From Streptomyces tibetensis (GTDB taxonomy: Bacteria; Actinomycetota; Actinomycetes; Streptomycetales; Streptomycetaceae): a stretch of DNA of 64,000 bases. The stretch spans positions 1 to 64,000 of the forward strand of contig NZ_SZVW01000003.1 in NCBI RefSeq assembly GCF_007655005.1. The letters run 5' to 3'. The notes beneath the pieces are model-generated. The model saw nothing but the letters and a program-made list of their open reading frames with translations. It had not been told where the DNA came from and made no database searches. Both the position numbers and the translations under genes were made by a program. Shown here in pieces: positions 59,154 to 64,000 of this stretch. The first letter of the stretch is position 1. Each line of letters starts with the position of its first letter.

Positions 59154-60059
59154 GTGAGGATCAAGCGCACCACCCCCCGCAGTGGCATTTCGAGACGGAC
59201 CCGGCTGATCGCCGTTTCCACCGGCCTCGTTGCCGCCGCAGCGATCGCGATCCCCAGCGCGAACGCCTCCGACGCCCCCACCACCTTCAGCGCCGCCGAG
59301 CTCAAGAGCGCCAGCGGCTCGCTGCTGAAGGCCGACATCCCGGGCACCGCCTGGGCCGTCGACAGCAAGAACAACCGGGTGCTCCTGACCGTGGACAGCA
59401 CGGTCACGCAGGCCGAGATAGCGAAGATCAAGCAGCAGGCCGGCGGCAACGCCGACGCGCTCACGATCAAGCGCACCCCCGGCAAGTTCAACAAGCTCAT
59501 CCAGGGCGGCGACGCCATCTATGCGAGTAGCTGGCGCTGCTCCCTCGGCTTCAACGTCCAGAACAGCAGCGGCCAGCAGTTCTTCCTGACCGCCGGTCAC
59601 TGCACCGACGGCGCGGGCACCTGGTACTCCAACTCCGGCCGCACCACGGTCATCGGCTCGACCGCCGGCTCCAGCTTCCCGGGCAACGACTACGGCCTCG
59701 TGCGCTACAGCGGGTCCGTCAGCCGCCCCGGCACCGCCAACGGCGTGGACATCACGCGTGCGGCCACCCCGAGCGTGGGCACCACCGTCATCCGCGACGG
59801 TTCCACGACCGGTACGCACAGCGGCCGTGTCACCGCCCTCAACGCCACCGTCAACTACGGCGGCGGGGACATCGTCTCCGGCCTGATCCAGACCACCGTC
59901 TGCGCCGAGCCCGGCGACTCCGGCGGTTCGCTCTACGGCAGCAACGGCACGGCGTACGGTCTGACCTCGGGCGGCAGCGGCAACTGCTCCTCCGGTGGTA
60001 CGACGTTCTTCCAGCCCGTCACGGAGGCCCTGAGCGCCTACGGCGTCAGCGTCTACTAG
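59154..60059 (+). CDS. Secreted trypsin-like serine protease, streptogrisin B type
   Basis: 301 aa. Basic signal peptide [20 protein letters not shown] followed by a hydrophobic core ending PSANAS, an alpha-lytic-type propeptide (~40-115), then the mature protease starting [20 protein letters not shown]. Catalytic triad: His in TAGHCTDG, Asp in NDYGLVRY, Ser in [13 protein letters not shown]; closely matches S. griseus protease B from memory (C-terminus [12 protein letters not shown] identical). GTG 59154 has GGAGGA at 59141-59146. Terminator at 60107. Confidence 0.95.
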   Translation: MRIKRTTPRSGISRRTRLIAVSTGLVAAAAIAIPSANASDAPTTFSAAELKSASGSLLKADIPGTAWAVDSKNNRVLLTVDSTVTQAEIAKIKQQAGGNADALTIKRTPGKFNKLIQGGDAIYASSWRCSLGFNVQNSSGQQFFLTAGHCTDGAGTWYSNSGRTTVIGSTAGSSFPGNDYGLVRYSGSVSRPGTANGVDITRAATPSVGTTVIRDGSTTGTHSGRVTALNATVNYGGGDIVSGLIQTTVCAEPGDSGGSLYGSNGTAYGLTSGGSGNCSSGGTTFFQPVTEALSAYGVSVY

Positions 60060-60106
60060 GCCCCGGCGGCACGTTCGCGGCACCTGTCTTCGCAGCACTT
60101 CTCGTG

Positions 60107-60133
60107 GCCCCCGCGCGCATCGCGTGCGGGGGC
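60107..60133 (+). terminator. Terminator of the first protease gene
   Basis: GCCCCCGC (60107-60114) pairs with GCGGGGGC (60126-60133), with extra GC pairs inside, followed by TTCGTG. Moderate intrinsic terminator. Confidence 0.7.
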
Positions 60134-60244
60134 TTCGTGCTGTGTGCGGGTCGCACGCGGCCTCCCTGCGGGCCCCTCGGGGCCTCTCTCCGAACCGCCC
60201 GTGGGAGGGGCGAAATTCGGCCACGTGTAGACGTCACAGAGTGG

Positions 60245-60272
60245 GCACACATTACTCACGCGTAATGTTTGC
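60245..60272. promoter_or_regulatory. 28-bp inverted repeat, putative operator
   Basis: GCACACATTAC (60245-60255) and GTAATGTTTGC (60262-60272), 10 of 11 positions symmetrical, spacer TCACGC. AT-richer than the surroundings and about 200 nt before the second protease gene, so it is a likely site for a dimeric regulator. The rest of 60134-60475 holds no gene. Confidence 0.6.
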
Positions 60273-60475
60273 ACTGTGAACGCACGGGAGTTGGGTCCGA
60301 TTTGATCGTGGACGGTCAAAATGGGGAGGCGTGCGAAGCGCTGTCTACGCGCGTCTCGAACTCACCCTTGTGTGCTCCCCGTCGTCCTCGGAATAGTGGG
60401 CGCTCGTCAACGAAGCCTTCCGGCTCGTGAGGTCCCCACAACCTCTCGTGCCGACCCCCCACAGGAGGACGAAAG

Positions 60476-61558
60476 TTGAAGCACCGACGCATACCCAAGC
60501 GGCGTGCAGCCGTGGCAGGTGCGGGCATCGCCGCGCTGGTCGCCGCGGGAGTGACGTTCCAGACCGCGAACGCCAGTGAGACCCCTGAGACGTCCGCACC
60601 CCGGACCCTGTCGGTCACCGCGGCCGGAAAGCTCGCCTCGTCGCTGGCCGAGGACCTGGGCGGCGACGCGGCCGGGACGTACTACGACACCAAGAGCAAG
60701 AGCCTCGTGGTGAACGTGCTCGACGAGAGTGCCGCGCAGGCCGTGGAGAAGGCCGGCGCCAAGGCGAGAGTCGTGGCGAACTCCCTCGCCGAACTCAAGA
60801 GCGCCCGCGGCACGCTGAAGAAGGACGCGACGATCCCCGGCACCGCCTGGGTGACCGACCCGACGACGAACAAGGTCGTCGTGACCGCCGACCGTACGGT
60901 CTCCAAGGCCGAGTGGGCGACGCTGACGAAGGTCGTGGACGGGCTCGGGGCGAAGGCCGAACTCAAGCGGTCCAAGGGGGAGTACAAGCCCTTCGTCGCC
61001 GGTGGCGACGCGATCACCGGTGGCAGCGGGCGCTGCTCGCTGGGCTTCAACGTGGTCAAGGGCGGTGAGCCGTTCTTCCTGACCGCGGGTCACTGCACCG
61101 AGGGCATCTCCACGTGGTCGGACTCCAGCGGCAAGGAGATCGGCACCAACGCGGACTCCAGCTTCCCGGACAACGACTACGGGCTGGTCAAGTACACCGC
61201 GGAGGTCGACCACCCGAGCGAGGTGAACCTGTACAACGGGTCCGCCCAGAAGATCTCGGGCGCCGCGGACGCGACCGTCGGCATGGCGGTCACCCGGAGC
61301 GGGTCGACCACGCAGGTGCACGACGGCAAGGTCACGGGGCTGGACGCCACCGTGAACTACGGCAACGGCGACATCGTGAACGGGCTGATCCAGACCGACG
61401 TGTGCGCGGAGCCGGGTGACAGTGGCGGGTCGCTGTTCTCCGGGGACAAGGCGGTCGGCCTCACGTCCGGCGGCAGCGGTGACTGCACCTCGGGCGGGGA
61501 GACGTTCTTCCAGCCGGTGACCGAGGCGCTGTCGGCGACCGGGACCGAGATCGGCTGA
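60476..61558 (+). CDS. Secreted serine protease, streptogrisin D type
   Basis: 360 aa. Signal peptide ([20 protein letters not shown] and so on to TANAS), a long propeptide with the alpha-lytic pro-domain pattern ([38 protein letters not shown]), and a mature chymotrypsin-fold protease starting [20 protein letters not shown]. Triad: [29 protein letters not shown]. Longer propeptide than the neighbouring protease. The start is TTG 60476 with AGGAGG at 60463-60468. Its own terminator follows. Confidence 0.94.
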   Translation: MKHRRIPKRRAAVAGAGIAALVAAGVTFQTANASETPETSAPRTLSVTAAGKLASSLAEDLGGDAAGTYYDTKSKSLVVNVLDESAAQAVEKAGAKARVVANSLAELKSARGTLKKDATIPGTAWVTDPTTNKVVVTADRTVSKAEWATLTKVVDGLGAKAELKRSKGEYKPFVAGGDAITGGSGRCSLGFNVVKGGEPFFLTAGHCTEGISTWSDSSGKEIGTNADSSFPDNDYGLVKYTAEVDHPSEVNLYNGSAQKISGAADATVGMAVTRSGSTTQVHDGKVTGLDATVNYGNGDIVNGLIQTDVCAEPGDSGGSLFSGDKAVGLTSGGSGDCTSGGETFFQPVTEALSATGTEIG

Positions 61559-61573
61559 CGCTCGGAGTTTGTG

Positions 61574-61604
61574 GAGCCTCGCCCCTTTTGTGGGGGCGGG
61601 GCTC
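61574..61604 (+). terminator. Terminator of the second protease gene
   Basis: GAGCCTCGCCCC (61574-61585) with GGGGCGGGGCTC (61593-61604), one mismatch, loop TTTTGTG, followed by TTCGCT. Confidence 0.78.
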
Positions 61605-61651
61605 TTCGCTGTGTGCGGCCGCGTTCGCTTTGCCTTCGCTCGGGGTGGGTC

Positions 61652-61762
61652 GGGGCCGCGCCGGGGGGTGTCCGTCCTCGGAACGGCGCGATGGACCCAC
61701 TTACCGACTGACTGGGGTCGACGCGCCAACCGCTGCGGGCGGACACCCCCCGACACGGCCCC
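61652..61762. repeat. Long inverted repeat (23-bp arms) between convergent genes
   Basis: Left arm 61652-61674 (GGGGCCGCGCCGGGGGGTGT then CCG) and right arm 61740-61762 (CGGACACCCCCCGACACGGC then CCC) match at 21 of 23 positions. The 65-nt loop contains a further GGCGCG/CGCGCC pairing. It may form a large hairpin or act as a bidirectional terminator; no protein gene. Confidence 0.75.
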
Positions 61763-61801
61763 TTCTCGCCGTACGCGAGTGCGGGTCGGCTCCGGCGGGG
61801 G

Positions 61802-62824
61802 TCACGGCGGCTGCGTTGCGGTCGCGCGCTTTCGTACCGTGGCCGCCGCCAGGGTGATCGCTGTTCCTGCCACCGCCCATGCCGACAGGACCAGGAGGGG
61901 GCCGGTCATCGCGTTGTCGTCGAAGTAGGCGATGGAGCGCGTCGACCAGGTGCCGGCGCCGGGGGGCAGGGCCGGGCCGATCGCCTTCCAGAAGGGCGGG
62001 AGGAGGGGTGGGGGCAGGGCGCCGCCCGCGCTGGGGTTGCCGAGGATGACCACCAGCAGGATGACCAGGCCGATGCCGACCGTGCCGAAGACGCCCTGAA
62101 GAGCGAGGGTGGCCGCGCCCACGGCGAAGATGATCAGGGTGCCCAGGCCCCAGAGGGCCGCGGTGCCGCCCGGCAGGGCGTCCAGGATCGGCCCGGCGAT
62201 GAGGGCTCCGCCGAGACCGCCGATGATCGCGACCAGGGCCATGACCGCGAGGCGGATCGCGGCGCGTGTGGGGTTGGAGGGTTTCGCCCCGGCGCTGATG
62301 GCGAGGGCCGCGGCGCCCAGGTAACCGCCGACGCACCAGCCGATCACCAGGTAGAAGGACGAGAGCCTGTTGGGGTCGTGGGGTGCGGACGGGATCACGT
62401 CGATCGTCCGGATGGTGCGCCGCTCGGACTTCTCCAGGGTGGTGACGAGGGCCGTCAGCGTGGTGGAGAGGACCCTGCCGCCCCCGGAGGCGACCAGGAG
62501 GGTGTCGGTGCTGCCCCGGGGGTCGATGATCAGGGCCGCGTCGATGTCGCGGTGGGCGAGCCGGGTGCGGGCCGCTGCCGCGTTCGGCAGTGCGCGGGGG
62601 TCCAGGGGGGAGCCGGGGAGCTGTTCCAGTCGGCCGACCGCCTGGCCGGCCGCGGCCTGTGGGGCGACCACGCCGAAGGGCACGTCCCTGGGCTTCGGGT
62701 CGTGCAGTGCTCCCACGTACGAGGCGATGAACAGCAGCTGGAGCGCGATCACGCCGACGACGAGCAGGGTGGCCCGCGGTGTGACGGCGTCTCTCACCTC
62801 GGCGAGGAAGGAGCTGTGCGGCAT
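61802..62824 (-). CDS. ABC-2/YhgE-Pip-like membrane protein
   Basis: 340 aa from ATG 62824. One N-terminal membrane helix (ATLLVVGVIALQLLFIASYV), an extracytoplasmic domain of ~150 residues (DVPFGVVAPQAAAGQAVGRL and so on), then five more helices (SSFYLVIGWCVGGYLGAAAL, RLAVMALVAIIGGLGGALIA, LGTLIIFAVGAATLALQGVF, IGLVILLVVILGNPSAGGAL, LLVLSAWAVAGTAITLAAAT). This matches permease-like YhgE/Pip or DUF3533 proteins. Substrate unknown, no ATPase nearby. The RBS GGAGG sits only 1 nt from the ATG, so the start is uncertain; an in-frame ATG exists at 62890. Confidence 0.78.
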   Translation of the reverse strand: MPHSSFLAEVRDAVTPRATLLVVGVIALQLLFIASYVGALHDPKPRDVPFGVVAPQAAAGQAVGRLEQLPGSPLDPRALPNAAAARTRLAHRDIDAALIIDPRGSTDTLLVASGGGRVLSTTLTALVTTLEKSERRTIRTIDVIPSAPHDPNRLSSFYLVIGWCVGGYLGAAALAISAGAKPSNPTRAAIRLAVMALVAIIGGLGGALIAGPILDALPGGTAALWGLGTLIIFAVGAATLALQGVFGTVGIGLVILLVVILGNPSAGGALPPPLLPPFWKAIGPALPPGAGTWSTRSIAYFDDNAMTGPLLVLSAWAVAGTAITLAAATVRKRATATQPP

Positions 62825-62928
62825 GCCTCCACCGTCGGGGGATTCGGGGTGTTTTCGCAGGTGGGGCGGGGCCGAACGGATGTCGCACATACATTCGAGG
62901 ATGGGGGTATGGTGGGGGTGAGGTAGCT

Positions 62929-62944
62929 GGGAACAGATGTTCGA
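62929..62944 (+). promoter_or_regulatory. LexA (SOS) box upstream of dnaE2
   Basis: GGGAACAGATGTTCGA: the inner GAAC-NNNN-GTTC is perfect, and the right half matches the actinobacterial consensus TCGAAC-NNNN-GTTCGA fully. It lies 35 nt upstream of the dnaE2 GTG and just downstream of a possible -10, TATGGT (62908-62913), so LexA binding would block transcription. Confidence 0.85.
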
Positions 62945-62978
62945 GAGCTGGTGTGGCTCACGAGTGCGGGAGGTGCGT

Positions 62979-64000
62979 GTGCCGGGGTTCACGCATCTGC
63001 ACACCGTCTCCGGATTCTCGTTGCGTCATGGAGCCTCGCACCCGGAGCGGCTGGCCGAGCGTGCCTCCGAGCGGGGGATGGACGCCCTTGCGCTGACCGA
63101 TCGCGACACGCTCGCCGGCGCGGTCCGGTTCTCGAAGGCCTGCGGGAAGGCGGGGGTCCGGCCGCTGTTCGGGGTCGATCTGGCGGTGGGGAGTGCGGAG
63201 CCCGGGGCCGAACGGCGGGGGCGGCGGCGGACCCCGGTGCGGGGTGGTGCCTTTGTCGACGAGTCGGCTCCTCGGGTGACCTTTCTCGCCCGGGACGGTG
63301 CACGGGGGTGGGGCGGGCTGTGCCGGCTCGTCTCGGCCGCCCATGAGGGGGAGGGGGCGCCCCTGCTGCCCTGGGAGCGCAATCATGCCCAGGGGGTGAC
63401 CGTGCTGCTCGGGCCCGCGTCGGACGTCGGGCGTGCCCTGGCCGCGGGGCGGCCCGACCGTGCGGCGCGGCTGCTCGCGCCCTGGCGGGACGCCTACGGC
63501 GACGACCTGCGACTGGAGGCCGTCTGGCACGGCCGGGAGGGTACGGGGCCGGGGTCGCTGCGGCTGGCCGCCCGTACCGTCGGGTTCGCCGCCGAGCAGC
63601 GCATCCGGCCCGTGCTCACCAACGCCGTACGGTACGCCGACCCGGGTCTCGGGCCGGTCGCCGACGTGCTGGACGCCGCCCGGCGGCTGGTGCCCATCGA
63701 CCCGGCCAAGGGGCTGGACTCCGGCGAGGCCTGGCTCAAGGGCGCCGGGGACATGGCCGGGGTGGCGGAGCGGATCGTGGAGGCGGCGGGATTCCGGCGG
63801 GAGACCGCTCACCGGCTGGTGGAGCAGACGCAGGCCACGGCCGCCGAATGCCTGGTCGACCCCGAGGACGACCTCGGGATCGGTACCGTCCACTTTCCCG
63901 AGCCGCATCTGGTCGGCGCCGGACACCGCACCGCCCAGCGGACGCTGGCCTCGCGGGCGGTGGCCGGGATGGTGCTGCACGGGTACGACCGGCGGCGGGA
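62979..64000 (+). CDS. dnaE2: Error-prone DNA polymerase DnaE2, 5' part
   Basis: About 340 residues are visible; the gene runs off the window. It starts VPGFTHLHTVSGFSLRHGAS with the PHP-domain HxH motif, continues ALALTDRDTLAGAVRF, and has the DnaE-type segments RIRPVLTNAVRYADPG and the HLVGAGHRTAQRTLASRAVAG area. The short N-terminus and the PHP motif match the DnaE2 (ImuC) class of SOS mutagenesis polymerases rather than replicative DnaE1. GTG 62979 has GGGAGG at 62968-62973; GTG 62964 and 62973 are alternatives. It is under a LexA box. Confidence 0.9.
   Translation, partial: MPGFTHLHTVSGFSLRHGASHPERLAERASERGMDALALTDRDTLAGAVRFSKACGKAGVRPLFGVDLAVGSAEPGAERRGRRRTPVRGGAFVDESAPRVTFLARDGARGWGGLCRLVSAAHEGEGAPLLPWERNHAQGVTVLLGPASDVGRALAAGRPDRAARLLAPWRDAYGDDLRLEAVWHGREGTGPGSLRLAARTVGFAAEQRIRPVLTNAVRYADPGLGPVADVLDAARRLVPIDPAKGLDSGEAWLKGAGDMAGVAERIVEAAGFRRETAHRLVEQTQATAAECLVDPEDDLGIGTVHFPEPHLVGAGHRTAQRTLASRAVAGMVLHGYDRRR

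Overview
The window is chromosomal DNA of a high-GC actinomycete, almost certainly Streptomyces. The grounds are the very high GC, many GTG/TTG starts, tightly coupled stops and starts (GTGA, ATGA), secreted streptogrisin-type proteases, an Rpf protein, a SepF paralogue, and interspersed repeats typical of Streptomyces intergenic DNA. From memory, the gene order follows the conserved core of S. coelicolor around SCO1739-SCO1789, read in reverse. No phage, IS element, CRISPR array or biosynthetic gene cluster is visible.

Layout. 1-440: the 3' tip of a 23S rRNA gene, a complete 5S gene with a terminator, then an exact 75-nt copy of the 5S 3' part with its own terminator. 509-5532: a highly repetitive FRRDD/RGG protein with a helical C-terminal region, a DUF1015 protein and a HAD phosphatase. 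5596-8601: an iron-box-controlled siderophore permease/ATPase operon. 8585-12913: an SCP2-like protein, a small conserved protein, tlyA, nadK and recN. 13179-19042: a GT4 glycosyltransferase, a PucR-type regulator, an LLM oxidoreductase and a GH15 hydrolase. 19571-25593: pyrG, a Nudix hydrolase, a STAND-like ATPase with TPRs, and ald. 25977-30995: a chromosome-segregation operon (ParA-like, putative ribbon-helix-helix partner, ScpA, ScpB, RluB-type pseudouridine synthase). 31047-32834: a perfect 17-bp palindrome, an NrtR-type Nudix-wHTH regulator and an ADP-ribosylglycohydrolase. 32859-38197: a Rieske lipoprotein, chorismate mutase, prephenate dehydrogenase, cmk, a PlsC-type acyltransferase and der.

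38259-41036: two lineage-restricted proteins, an Rpf-LysM secreted muralytic protein and a 39-nt tandem repeat. 41037-46913: a branched-chain amino-acid-type ABC system in which LivH, LivM and LivG are fused into one 930-aa polypeptide. LivF is separate, a small zinc-ribbon-like membrane protein is coupled to them, and a lipoprotein and the binding protein are divergent. 46952-52708: a WYL regulator whose 3' end overlaps an unlinked ctaD by 122 bp, an I78 inhibitor, a PAP2-like protein and a PIG-V-like mannosyltransferase. 52972-58927: an MFS exporter, a glutaryl-CoA-dehydrogenase-like enzyme, a SepF-like protein, and DUF5685 and DUF1684 proteins. 59154-61558: two streptogrisins. 61802-64000: an ABC-2/YhgE-like membrane protein and the 5' part of dnaE2 behind a LexA box.

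Most genes are conserved housekeeping genes. The most notable observations are the palindrome/NrtR/ADP-ribosylglycohydrolase cassette, the Liv system in which the Walker A of LivF and the signature motif of LivG are both degenerate (one predicted dead ATP site), the ParA-RHH-ScpAB operon with a recent 90-nt duplication in scpA, the exact 267-nt higher-order repeat in the rRNA-adjacent protein, and the duplicated 5S fragment.
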